From UMGS1696 sp045643285 (GTDB lineage: Bacteria; Bacillota; Clostridia; Oscillospirales; CAG-272), in assembly GCA_045643285.1 (NCBI GenBank), contig JAZUKN010000028.1, positions 27,706 to 91,705 on the forward strand: a DNA stretch of 64,000 nt, given 5' to 3'. A model generated the notes under the pieces. The model saw nothing but the letters and a program-made list of their open reading frames with translations, was not told the origin of the DNA and did not search any database. Made by a program: the position numbers and the translations under genes. How positions within the stretch are numbered: the first letter of the stretch is position 1; every line of letters begins with the position of its first letter. This document shows positions 9,143 through 16,667 of the stretch, in pieces.

Positions 9143-11401
9143 TTATTCACTTTTTGTGCTGTCGGGAAGGTCTTCCTTGTAGTTACATCCCTCAGTCTTG
9201 CAGATCAGCATATTTTTGCCTTTCTTGCGGAATAACATACCGCCGCACTTCGGGCATTTATTTTCGGTCGGGAGATCCCACGACGAGAACTTGCACGCCG
9301 GATATTTCGAGCAGGAGTAGAACACTGTCTTGTTCTTGCCGAATTTTGTTACTATATCCGAGCCGCATTCGGGGCATTTCACGTCAAGCGTGTGTACCTT
9401 CTGCATCGTATATTTACACTCGGGATAACGTGAACAAGCGTAGAACGTGCCGTATCTGCCACTGCGCTTTATCATATCCGCGCCGCACTGTTCGCACTTC
9501 ATCGGTGCGACTTCGGCTTTTTTCTCGACAAGACCTTCGCTCGTTTTCATGAGCGGTTTTGTATTCTTGCAGGTCGGGTAGTTCGGGCAAGCGGCGAATT
9601 TGCCGAAGCGTCCATTCTTAACGACCATTTTTGCGCCGCATTTTTCGCAGATTATGTCTGTTTCCTCAACGGGAACGTCAATGTCTTCGTCTGCCATTGT
9701 GACTTTTGCGGCGTCAAGCTCTTTCGAGAAACCCGAATAGAAAGTATTCAGCACGCCGAGCATAGTGTCTTTGCCGTCTTCGATCTTATCAAGGCGGTCT
9801 TCCATTTCTGCCGTGAACTTACAGTCGACGACATCGGGGAAATTGCGGCACATAATGTCTGTCGTTATCTCACCGAGCTGTGTCGGGATCAGGGATTTGC
9901 CCTGTCTCTTAACATAACCGCGAGAGATGATCGTCGTGATTATCGTAGCGTAGGTACTCGGTCTGCCGATTCCCTTTTCTTCAAGGAATTTAACAAGCGA
10001 GCCTTCGTTGTATCTTGCCGGAGGTTCTGTGAAATGCTGGAGAGGAGAAACTTTCTCACACGCAAGCGTTTCACCGACGGTGAGCTTAGGAAGACGTGTA
10101 TTTTCTTCGTCCTTTGCGTCATCCGTGGATTCTTCGTAAACCGTCATGAATCCGGGGAACTTCACTGTATATCCGTTTGCGCGGAATGTGTAGCCGGAGC
10201 AGAGGAAATCGGTCTGGAGAGTTGACAGTTCGGCAGATTCCATCTGAGAAGCGATGAATCTCTCGAAAATGAGCTTATAGAGCTTGTACTGATCGGCGGT
10301 AAGATATTTCTTTATTGCGGCAGGCTCAAGCATAGCGCCCGACGGACGGATAGCTTCATGCGCGTCCTGAGTACCCGCTTTTGTTTTATATACTCTCGCC
10401 TGTGCAGGGTAATACTCTTTGCCGTACTTGCCTGTAATATATTCCCGTGCAAGATCGCGTGCTTCGTCGGAGATGCGGAGAGAGTCTGTACGCATATATG
10501 TGATAAGACCCTGTATGCCGCCGTTTTCACTTCCGACGTTGATACCTTCGTAAAGCTCCTGCGCAACATTCATCGTGCGCTGTGACTGGAAATTGAGCTT
10601 ACGCGACGCTTCCTGCTGGAGAGTCGATGTAGTGAACGGAGGAGCCGGAGTCTTGACCTTCTTGCCCTCTTTGATCTCAGACACAGCGAAAGGTTTGCCG
10701 TTTACTGCGTTATAGATCTTCATCGCGTCGGATTCGTTATTAAGTTCGAGCTTTGTGCTCGATCCGGCTACTCCGAAGAATTTTGTTTCAAACGGTTTTC
10801 CCGTCTTTGCGGAAAGAAGAGCGGATACCGTCCAATATTCCTGCGGAATGAACGCTCTGATCTCGTTTTCGCGGTCTACGATTATCTTGGTTGCGACGGA
10901 CTGTACTCTTCCTGCAGAAAGTCCGCTCTTTACTGTCTTCCAAAGAAACGGAGAGAGCTTGTAGCCGACGATCCTGTCAAGTATTCTGCGCGTCTGCTGT
11001 GCGTTTACGATGTCGATATCAATGTCGCGCGGATGCTTTATGGATTCTTTAACGACAGACTTTGTGACGGCATTGAACGTAACGCGCTTTACCTTGTCTT
11101 CTGGAATCTCAAGCGCGGTAACGAGATGCCATGCGATAGCCTCACCCTCGCGGTCAGGGTCCGTTGCGAGATAGATACGGTCAGCTTTCTTGACTTCTTT
11201 TTTGAGTTCCTTGATAAGGTCTCCCTTGCCGCGGATGTTGATATAGTGCGCCTCAAAGCCGTTGTCAATATCAATCCCGAGCGTGGATTTAGGCAGGTCT
11301 CTTACGTGTCCTTTTGACGCAACCACCTTATACGACGAGCCGAGATAGCTCTTGACGGTATTTGCCTTGTAGGGCGACTCCATTATAACGAGATTTACCA
11401 T
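9143..11401 (-). CDS. topA: DNA topoisomerase I
   Basis: Type IA topoisomerase that relaxes negative supercoils. The 752 residues comprise an N-terminal Toprim domain (VIMESP; DPDREGEAIAWH), the core with the catalytic tyrosine in ITYMRTDSLR (about residue 308), and four C-terminal Cys4 zinc ribbons (CEKCGAKM, CEQCGADM, CPECGSDI, CPKCGGML). The start at 11401 has its only purine-rich stretch (AGGAAGGG) some 15 nt upstream, so initiation may be weak or coupled to dprA, which ends 36 bp upstream. Confidence 0.97.
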   Translation of the reverse strand: MVNLVIMESPYKANTVKSYLGSSYKVVASKGHVRDLPKSTLGIDIDNGFEAHYINIRGKGDLIKELKKEVKKADRIYLATDPDREGEAIAWHLVTALEIPEDKVKRVTFNAVTKSVVKESIKHPRDIDIDIVNAQQTRRILDRIVGYKLSPFLWKTVKSGLSAGRVQSVATKIIVDRENEIRAFIPQEYWTVSALLSAKTGKPFETKFFGVAGSSTKLELNNESDAMKIYNAVNGKPFAVSEIKEGKKVKTPAPPFTTSTLQQEASRKLNFQSQRTMNVAQELYEGINVGSENGGIQGLITYMRTDSLRISDEARDLAREYITGKYGKEYYPAQARVYKTKAGTQDAHEAIRPSGAMLEPAAIKKYLTADQYKLYKLIFERFIASQMESAELSTLQTDFLCSGYTFRANGYTVKFPGFMTVYEESTDDAKDEENTRLPKLTVGETLACEKVSPLQHFTEPPARYNEGSLVKFLEEKGIGRPSTYATIITTIISRGYVKRQGKSLIPTQLGEITTDIMCRNFPDVVDCKFTAEMEDRLDKIEDGKDTMLGVLNTFYSGFSKELDAAKVTMADEDIDVPVEETDIICEKCGAKMVVKNGRFGKFAACPNYPTCKNTKPLMKTSEGLVEKKAEVAPMKCEQCGADMIKRSGRYGTFYACSRYPECKYTMQKVHTLDVKCPECGSDIVTKFGKNKTVFYSCSKYPACKFSSWDLPTENKCPKCGGMLFRKKGKNMLICKTEGCNYKEDLPDSTKSE

Positions 11402-11436
11402 ATAGTGAAACAGTTCCCTTCCTGTATTTTTTCGAT

Positions 11437-12876
11437 TTAATCGTTTTCCGACTGCATTATATCGTCCGGTGCGGTCCTCATAAAGTAACCGCCGCCTCCC
11501 GATTCGACTGCTCCTGCCATTTCAAGCATAGTGAGCGCGGACAAAACATCACTTACCGAAATTGCGGCTGAAACGAGATCATCCGGCAAAGTCGGAACAT
11601 TTGGTTTCATCTTATTATATACCTTGATTTCGTTTTCATCAAGCATATCGAGATCAATTTTTTGCGCCGGAATAACATTTTGTTTGTTTTGAACATTATT
11701 TGCCCTTTTTTCGGGGTAAATATTCTCTGTTTTGATATTATTTTCTGTCGGTTTCTCCGCCTGTTTCAGCTCGACTTTGCGTAAAACGGGAGCGGAGAGC
11801 GGTGTTTCTTTTGTTTTATCGGTATTTTTCTTTGTCGCACGTCCGCCGTATGTGCCGCGTCCGTAATAATTGCGGCTTTCGTACGACGTGCCTATCCTCA
11901 TTCTGTCCATTGCATCGGATGAGAGCTTTTCCGAATCAAAGTTCCGCATTTTCGCATGGCAACGGTCAACGCTTATCGTGTTCGAGTAAATGAACTCAAA
12001 TTCAGACAGAATATCCTCCGCACAAACACAAGAAAGCGCACCGTCCCGGATCAGAAGATTCGGTCCCTCCGCGCCCTCGTCTCCGACTTTACCTGGAACA
12101 GCAAAGAGCTTCTTTCCCTGTGTAACGGCGAGCTTTGCCGTAATAAGCGCGCCCGACTGCGGTCCGGCTTCAACAACGACAGTTGCGTCGGAAAGTCCGC
12201 TCATGATACGGTTTCTCACCGGGAAATGTGCGCCGACCGGCGGTGTTCCCGGTGCGTATTCCGAAATGACCGCGCCTTTTTCCATGATTTTATAGTAAAT
12301 CTCGCGGTGTTCTTTCGGATAGATCACATCAACACCCGAGCCGAGAACGGCTATAGTCTGTCCGCCGGAATCAAGCGCACCGAGCATACCCATACTGTCC
12401 GCACCGAGTGCCATTCCGCTGACTACGACAGCACCGCCGTACGCAAGTCCTCGTCCGAGAGAGTAAGCCAATTTTCTTCCGTACGGTGTCATCGTTCTTG
12501 TGCCGACTATCGTTGTAAGCATATTTGTTCCGCAGTCTGGAAGAGTTCCGCGGACATAAAGCACAACGGGCATATCCGGCAGTGTGCGAAGCTGTTTCGG
12601 GTATTCACGCGAGTCAAAAGGCACGACGTTTATTCCGAGATCGTCGCACTTTGACATGATATATTCGGCTTTTGTGAGTGAGCGGTTTTCGAGTTTTGCT
12701 TCGATCTTTGCGATCTTTTCTTCGTCGAAGTTTTCGTCCGGCTCAAGAGAATCCGCCGCCTCTCTGTATACTCTTTCGGCGGTGCGGAACTTGTCGAGAA
12801 GCAGTACCGCCGTTCTGCTGCCCTGTCCGAACGTTTCGGCGAGCCAAATGGAATACACTCTTGCGTCGTCTGTCAT
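11437..12876 (-). CDS. dprA: DNA-processing protein DprA/Smf
   Basis: Loads RecA on incoming single-stranded DNA during natural transformation. The Rossmann-like core shows VVGTRTMTPYGRK, VVSGMALGADSMG, GSGVDVIYPKEHR and the conserved FPVRNRIMSGLSD and VVEAGPQSGALIT. At 479 residues it is longer than typical (about 360-380) because a low-complexity Lys/Asn/Thr-rich linker of roughly 90 residues precedes the C-terminal winged-helix segment (PDDLVSAAISVSDVLSALTM). GGAGGT precedes the ATG. Order dprA-topA is the usual Firmicutes arrangement. Confidence 0.95.
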   Translation of the reverse strand: MTDDARVYSIWLAETFGQGSRTAVLLLDKFRTAERVYREAADSLEPDENFDEEKIAKIEAKLENRSLTKAEYIMSKCDDLGINVVPFDSREYPKQLRTLPDMPVVLYVRGTLPDCGTNMLTTIVGTRTMTPYGRKLAYSLGRGLAYGGAVVVSGMALGADSMGMLGALDSGGQTIAVLGSGVDVIYPKEHREIYYKIMEKGAVISEYAPGTPPVGAHFPVRNRIMSGLSDATVVVEAGPQSGALITAKLAVTQGKKLFAVPGKVGDEGAEGPNLLIRDGALSCVCAEDILSEFEFIYSNTISVDRCHAKMRNFDSEKLSSDAMDRMRIGTSYESRNYYGRGTYGGRATKKNTDKTKETPLSAPVLRKVELKQAEKPTENNIKTENIYPEKRANNVQNKQNVIPAQKIDLDMLDENEIKVYNKMKPNVPTLPDDLVSAAISVSDVLSALTMLEMAGAVESGGGGYFMRTAPDDIMQSEND

Positions 12877-12891
12877 TCCGTACCTCCGTTT

Positions 12892-13728
12892 TTATCTTTC
12901 GTTTCTGAAATATTCCCACATGATGCAGACTGCGGCGGCCGATGCGTTCAGCGATTCCGTTTCTCCTGCCATAGGGATCTTCACGCACATATCACACGAT
13001 TTTACAACATCGTCCGATATACCGTGCCCTTCGTTGCCGATAATGATACAGTCGCTTTTCTCGGTCTTATATTCGCCGAGAGTTACGGTATTTTCGCCGA
13101 GCGTGGCGCCGATCACCCGTCTGCCGAATGAACGCATATTCCGTACAACATCGACTGTGTCCCGAACGGCAAAAATCGGCATACGGAACAAAGCCCCCAT
13201 TGCCGAGCGGACTGTTTTCGGATTATATATATCGGCGCAGCCTGACAGTACGACTCCGCCGACTCCGAGTGCCTCAGCCGAGCGGATTATCGTGCCGAGG
13301 TTGCCGGGATCGCGTATCTCGTCAAGCATTATGATCCGTCTGCCGCTCTGCCACTGCGCAAAATCGGTGCAGAAGTGCAGTGATCGCATATGATTCACAA
13401 CTGCTATAACGCCCTGCGGCGCTTTTTCTGTTGAAATTTTTTCGAATGCTGCGTCGGAAAGGAGAGTAAACTTCACTTTTCCGTCTTTTGCGAACGAAAG
13501 TATCTCTTCGTCCGGCGTACCTTCAAGATAACTCTCCGAGATAAGTACATCATGCACTTCTGCGTGACGAAGTGCTTCTCTCGTGAGCTTTACGCCCTCC
13601 GCGAGAAACAGCGATTCCGCTTTACGTGCTTTTTCTTCCTTGAGAGACGAATACTGTACAACACGCGGATTCTGACGGGAAGAAATATACTCAGCTCCGG
13701 TCAATTTAATGAATGTATTTTTGTCCAT
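12892..13728 (-). CDS. TrmH/SpoU-family rRNA methyltransferase
   Basis: SPOUT-fold 2'-O-ribose methyltransferase acting on rRNA or tRNA; the precise target is not evident. The 278 residues show the N-terminal substrate-binding part (EYISSRQNPRV) and the three SpoU motifs: DEIRDPGNLGTIIRSAEA, IIIGNEGHGIS and ETESLNASAAAV. The ATG at 13728 is only about 15 nt from the terminator stem of the rplT operon and has no Shine-Dalgarno sequence, so the start or its expression is unusual (see findings). Confidence 0.9.
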   Translation of the reverse strand: MDKNTFIKLTGAEYISSRQNPRVVQYSSLKEEKARKAESLFLAEGVKLTREALRHAEVHDVLISESYLEGTPDEEILSFAKDGKVKFTLLSDAAFEKISTEKAPQGVIAVVNHMRSLHFCTDFAQWQSGRRIIMLDEIRDPGNLGTIIRSAEALGVGGVVLSGCADIYNPKTVRSAMGALFRMPIFAVRDTVDVVRNMRSFGRRVIGATLGENTVTLGEYKTEKSDCIIIGNEGHGISDDVVKSCDMCVKIPMAGETESLNASAAAVCIMWEYFRNER

Positions 13729-13741
13729 ATATAAGAATAAA

Positions 13742-13763
13742 GGGTGTCACAAGCGCAACACCC
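13742..13763 (-). terminator. Intrinsic terminator of the infC-rpmI-rplT operon
   Basis: On the minus strand, GGGTGT pairs with ACACCC around a 10-nt loop and is followed by TTTATTCTT. It stands 17 bp after the rplT stop. The T-rich tail runs almost into the start codon of the downstream methyltransferase gene. Confidence 0.75.
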
Positions 13764-13779
13764 CCCTATATTATGTTTT

Positions 13780-14139
13780 TTATTTATTGAGTGCTTTCTT
13801 AGCGGAATCGCAGATAGCGGCGAATGCGTCCTTGTCAGCGATAGCGATTTCGGAGAGCATCTTTCTGTTGAGGTCGATGCCTGCGAGCTTAAGACCGTGC
13901 ATAAGTGTGGAATAATTCATTCCGTTTACTTTAGCCTGTGCGGAGATTCTTGCGATCCAGAGTGCGCGGAAATCTCTCTTCTTCTGCTTACGTCCGATGT
14001 ATGCGTAGTTACCGCTCTTCATTACGGCCTGTTTAGCCATCTTGAAGTGCTTCGATTTGGATCCCCAGTAGCCCTTGGCTGCCTTGAGCATTGCATTTCT
14101 TCTCTTGCGCGTCATCATTGCGCCTTTTACTCTTGCCAT
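13780..14139 (-). CDS. rplT: 50S ribosomal protein L20
   Basis: Large-subunit assembly protein, and in Firmicutes the autogenous repressor of its own operon through the infC leader. The 119-residue sequence starts MARVKGAMMTRKRRNAMLKAAKGYWG, truncated here to its recognisable part MARVKGAMMTRKRR, and has the typical basic N-terminal extension and globular C-terminus. Last gene of infC-rpmI-rplT, 35 bp after rpmI and directly before a terminator. Confidence 0.98.
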   Translation of the reverse strand: MARVKGAMMTRKRRNAMLKAAKGYWGSKSKHFKMAKQAVMKSGNYAYIGRKQKKRDFRALWIARISAQAKVNGMNYSTLMHGLKLAGIDLNRKMLSEIAIADKDAFAAICDSAKKALNK

Positions 14140-14174
14140 TTTATTTAATCCTTTCTATCAATTACAATGTTGAA

Positions 14175-14378
14175 TCAGTCTTTGCAGATGAGTCTCTTAA
14201 CGTTGGCTGTCATAGCCTTGTCAAGGATTCTGGAGCCTCTGAGGCGTCTCTTCATCTTCTGGTTCTTCTGACCGAGGTTATGACGGTGAGAAGGATGGAA
14301 TACTTTAACTTTGCCTGTTCCTGTTACTGAGAATCTTTTAGCAGATGCTCTGTGAGACTTAATTTTGATCTTTGCCAT
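14175..14378 (-). CDS. rpmI: 50S ribosomal protein L35
   Basis: Small basic large-subunit protein of 67 residues (MAKIKIKSHRASAKRF... ending LICKD), normal for the family. It lies between infC and rplT with short gaps (28 and 35 bp), the universal bacterial arrangement. Confidence 0.98.
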   Translation of the reverse strand: MAKIKIKSHRASAKRFSVTGTGKVKVFHPSHRHNLGQKNQKMKRRLRGSRILDKAMTANVKRLICKD

Positions 14379-14406
14379 TTTTGCATATATCCTTTCAAAA
14401 TATTTT

Positions 14407-14991
14407 TTATTCTGCTTTGGTTTCAGGCTCTTCGGGTTCAGCCTTTTTCTTTTCTGCGGTTTCTTTCTGCGGTTTCTGCGGCTTTACGGGGGATACGAAC
14501 ATCGTGAGCTGTCTTCCGTCGAGAACAGGTTTTTTGTCGACTGTACCGAATTCGGAAACATAGTCCGCGAACTTTTCGAGCATTTCAAGACCGATCTCCT
14601 GGTGTGCGATCTCACGGCCTTTGAATCTGAGGCATACTCTGACCTTATCGCCGCCCTGGAGGAATTTTATCGCGCGGTTGGCTTTTGTCTCGAAGTCGTG
14701 TGTGTCGATACGGCAGGAAAGCTGTACTTCCTTTACTTCGATAGTCTGCTGTTTCTTGCGCGCTTCCTTTTCTCTCTTGTCGATCTCGTAACGGTATTTG
14801 CCGTAGTCCATTGCTTTTGCAACGGGCGGTGTTGCGCCTGGAGAGATAAGAACAAGGTCGAAGCCGTGGTCGTAAGCGTAGGTCTTTGCTTCGTTCAGAC
14901 TCATGATACCGAGCTGAGCGCCGTTTTCGTCGAGCATACGAAGCTCTTTCGCTCTGATGTCGTCGTTGATTAAAAGTTCTTTAGTGCTAAT
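14407..14991 (-). CDS. infC: Translation initiation factor IF-3, with an ATT start codon
   Basis: Binds the 30S subunit and checks start-codon and initiator-tRNA selection. Counting from the first ATG (14937) would lose the conserved N-terminus. Reading 18 codons upstream gives ISTKELLINDDIRAKELR, matching the start of other IF-3 proteins (INDDIRAKEVR type), and begins with ATT (14991-14989) 8 nt after GGAGGTG. An ATT start is the known autoregulatory device of infC: excess IF-3 rejects its own non-canonical start. The product is then 194 residues with both IF-3 domains (central VRVCLRFKGRE) and a Glu/Pro/Lys-rich tail. Confidence 0.95.
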   Translation of the reverse strand: MSTKELLINDDIRAKELRMLDENGAQLGIMSLNEAKTYAYDHGFDLVLISPGATPPVAKAMDYGKYRYEIDKREKEARKKQQTIEVKEVQLSCRIDTHDFETKANRAIKFLQGGDKVRVCLRFKGREIAHQEIGLEMLEKFADYVSEFGTVDKKPVLDGRQLTMFVSPVKPQKPQKETAEKKKAEPEEPETKAE

Positions 14992-15023
14992 AGTCAGGCA
15001 CCTCCATCAAGTTAAGAAAAAGT

Positions 15024-15064
15024 TAAAAGAAATCGCACGAAGACACATACATTCCCCGTGCGAT
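15024..15064 (-). promoter_or_regulatory. Attenuator-type hairpin in the infC leader (L20-leader-like)
   Basis: On the minus strand ATCGCACG (15064-15057) pairs with CGTGCGAT (15039-15032), followed by TTCTTTT. It sits about 35 nt before the infC SD in a leader of about 150 nt. Firmicutes infC operons are commonly controlled by an L20-binding leader that chooses between a terminator and an antiterminator. The upstream leader (15070-15140) contains GAACA/TGTTC-like complementary stretches that could form alternative structures, but I did not fold it. Confidence 0.65.
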
Positions 15065-15147
15065 GATCGACTTATCTATTGAACCCGAACGTGTTCTGTG
15101 ACAGTCAGGTGAGAACGGAGAAATGTTCTGCTTCTTTGTACCTAGTC

Positions 15148-15176
15148 ATTATACATCACCGTTTTTCATTTGTCAA
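15148..15176 (-). promoter_or_regulatory. Consensus sigma-A promoter of infC-rpmI-rplT
   Basis: TTGACA (15176-15171), exactly 17 bp, then TATAAT (15153-15148), both perfect consensus. It reads leftwards into the infC leader; the predicted start lies near 15141. Confidence 0.9.
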
Positions 15177-15355
15177 GTGGTTTTTATAAAAAAATACACA
15201 TTTTTTACCGATTACGGCAAGTTTTTATTGTAATATCATATATCAAACGTGACAAAACTATATACGGAACGCGCGTGACGTTCCTTTATATAGATTTCGG
15301 TAATTTTACCGCGGAGCCGGGCATCCACGCCGCCTGCTCCGTACATAAGGAGTTA

Positions 15356-15557
15356 TGATTTGCTGACGCAAAGTTATGATTGCTTCGCAAGTGATGATTT
15401 GCTTCGCAAAACGATGAACTGCTTCGCCGTGTTTATAGTTCCGACGAAGTCGGATCATCACTGCCGCAGGCATCATCGTTCCGACAAAGTCGGATCATCA
15501 CTGCCGCAGGCATCATCGTTCCGACGAAGTCGGATCATCGTTGCTGCAGGCATCACA
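15356..15557. repeat. Block of short palindromic repeats, including three 40-bp tandem copies
   Basis: Three tandem 40-bp units (15438-15477, 15478-15517, 15518-15557) each hold CCGAC-GAA/AAA-GTCGG hairpins followed by TCATCACTGCCGCAGGCATC or a near copy. Just left (15356-15430) are four TTGC/GCAA or CTGCTTCGC type mini-palindromes separated by ATGAT/GATGA. The block fills the gap between the infC promoter and the sigK 3' end, with no coding potential seen. Copies differ at one to four positions. There are no unique spacers, so it is not a CRISPR array. Confidence 0.8.
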
Positions 15558-15561
15558 ACTC

Positions 15562-16248
15562 CTATAGTATTTCTCTTATTTTTTCAAGAGCAGATTTTTC
15601 TATACGGCTGACGTATGAACGTGAAATGTTCAGTCTTTCTGCCGTTTCACGCTGGGTGAGAGGTTTCCGTCCGTCAAGACCGTAGCGCAGAATTATTATC
15701 TGCCGTTCTCTCACGCCGAGGCATTTCATTATATATTCCCCGGCTTTGGATATTTTTATTTTCGTATCAATATCGTCGGCTATGGTGTCTTCGGTGCAGA
15801 TTATATCGCCGTACGTCAGCGCGTTTCCGTCTCGGTCGGTGTCGATCGTATCGTTTATCGAGACTTCCTGCGACAGCTTTTTCTGCGAACGGAAGCACAT
15901 AAGTATCTCGTTTTGAATGCACTTTGCTGCATACGTTGCAAACCGTGCGCCGTTCTCCGGCTTGAACGAATCCACGGACTTTATCAGTCCTATCGTTCCG
16001 ACGGAGATAAGATCATCCTCCGACTGATTAGATCCATAGTATTTTCTCACAATATGCGCGACAAGGCGAAGATTATGCTCAATGAGCTTTGAGCGTGCCT
16101 GCTCGTCGCCCGTCTCACGGAAACGGACGAACAGCGTGTGTTCTTCGTCTTTAGAAAGAGGCGGCGGAAAATTGTTACCCCCGTTTCCTGCTGAAGAAAG
16201 CAGAACGGCGGAAACTCCTGCGAGAAGTGACAGCAAAAACGACAGCAT
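15562..16248 (-). CDS. sigK: Pro-sigma-K, mother-cell sporulation sigma factor
   Basis: Late mother-cell RNA polymerase sigma factor of sporulation. The 228 residues open with a hydrophobic pro-sequence (MLSFLLSLLAGVSAVLLSSAG) of the kind removed by SpoIVFB, followed by FPPPLSKDEE, region 2 (LIEHNLRLVAHIVRKYY; DDLISVGTIGLIKSVDSF) and region 4 helix-turn-helix (LTQRETAERLNISRSYVSRIE). The reading frame is continuous, so no skin element interrupts it. GGAG precedes the ATG. This gene is the main evidence that the host forms spores. Confidence 0.96.
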   Translation of the reverse strand: MLSFLLSLLAGVSAVLLSSAGNGGNNFPPPLSKDEEHTLFVRFRETGDEQARSKLIEHNLRLVAHIVRKYYGSNQSEDDLISVGTIGLIKSVDSFKPENGARFATYAAKCIQNEILMCFRSQKKLSQEVSINDTIDTDRDGNALTYGDIICTEDTIADDIDTKIKISKAGEYIMKCLGVRERQIIILRYGLDGRKPLTQRETAERLNISRSYVSRIEKSALEKIREIL

Positions 16249-16383
16249 TATATACTCCGATATTTGTTTTTTCGATTATATTCACGTGCGAGAAAAATAA
16301 TGACTGAAAATCACTCGGCAATACATAAAATCGGAAAAATCGGGAAAGAATATTCACGAAACCGAAAGAAAGGAGTTTTTCTT

Positions 16384-16602
16384 ATGAACAACTGGATCGA
16401 CAGAATCGCTTTATTACTCGTAGTCGTGGGTGCGCTCAACTGGGGCTGCATCGGACTCTTCCGCTTTGACCTCGTTTCATGGATCGGAGGAGGTCAGGGC
16501 TCCGTTATCGCGCGCATCATCTACACGCTCGTCGCTCTCGCAGGACTCTGGTGCATTTCCCTCTTCTGGAGACCGAGCGAAGACAGAGAACTCGCCGACT
16601 GA
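16384..16602 (+). CDS. DUF378 small membrane protein
   Basis: A 72-residue protein with two hydrophobic segments (about 7-28 and 38-60) and the family hallmark GALNWGCIGLFRFDLV. DUF378 proteins are widespread two-helix membrane proteins with no established function. AAGGAG lies 9 nt before the ATG. It is a single-gene unit between divergent sigK and a terminator. Confidence 0.88.
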   Translation: MNNWIDRIALLLVVVGALNWGCIGLFRFDLVSWIGGGQGSVIARIIYTLVALAGLWCISLFWRPSEDRELAD

Positions 16603-16623
16603 CAGTTTTCCTCCGCGAAAAAA

Positions 16624-16657
16624 TCCTCCCGTGGATCACAGGAGGACTTTTTCTTTT
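16624..16657 (+). terminator. Intrinsic terminator after the DUF378 gene
   Basis: TCCTCC (16624-16629) pairs with GGAGGA (16641-16646), followed by a T-rich stretch ctttttctttt. The region also separates the gene from the convergent ABC permease. Confidence 0.8.
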
Positions 16658-16667
16658 ATCCGACCGT

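Noticed and set aside
15356..15557. Possible CRISPR array
   Set aside because: The 40-bp units are directly tandem with no spacers, and the smaller hairpins have irregular spacing; no cas genes nearby.
15562..16248. Skin-type element or split sigK
   Set aside because: The sigK frame is continuous from pro-sequence to region 4.
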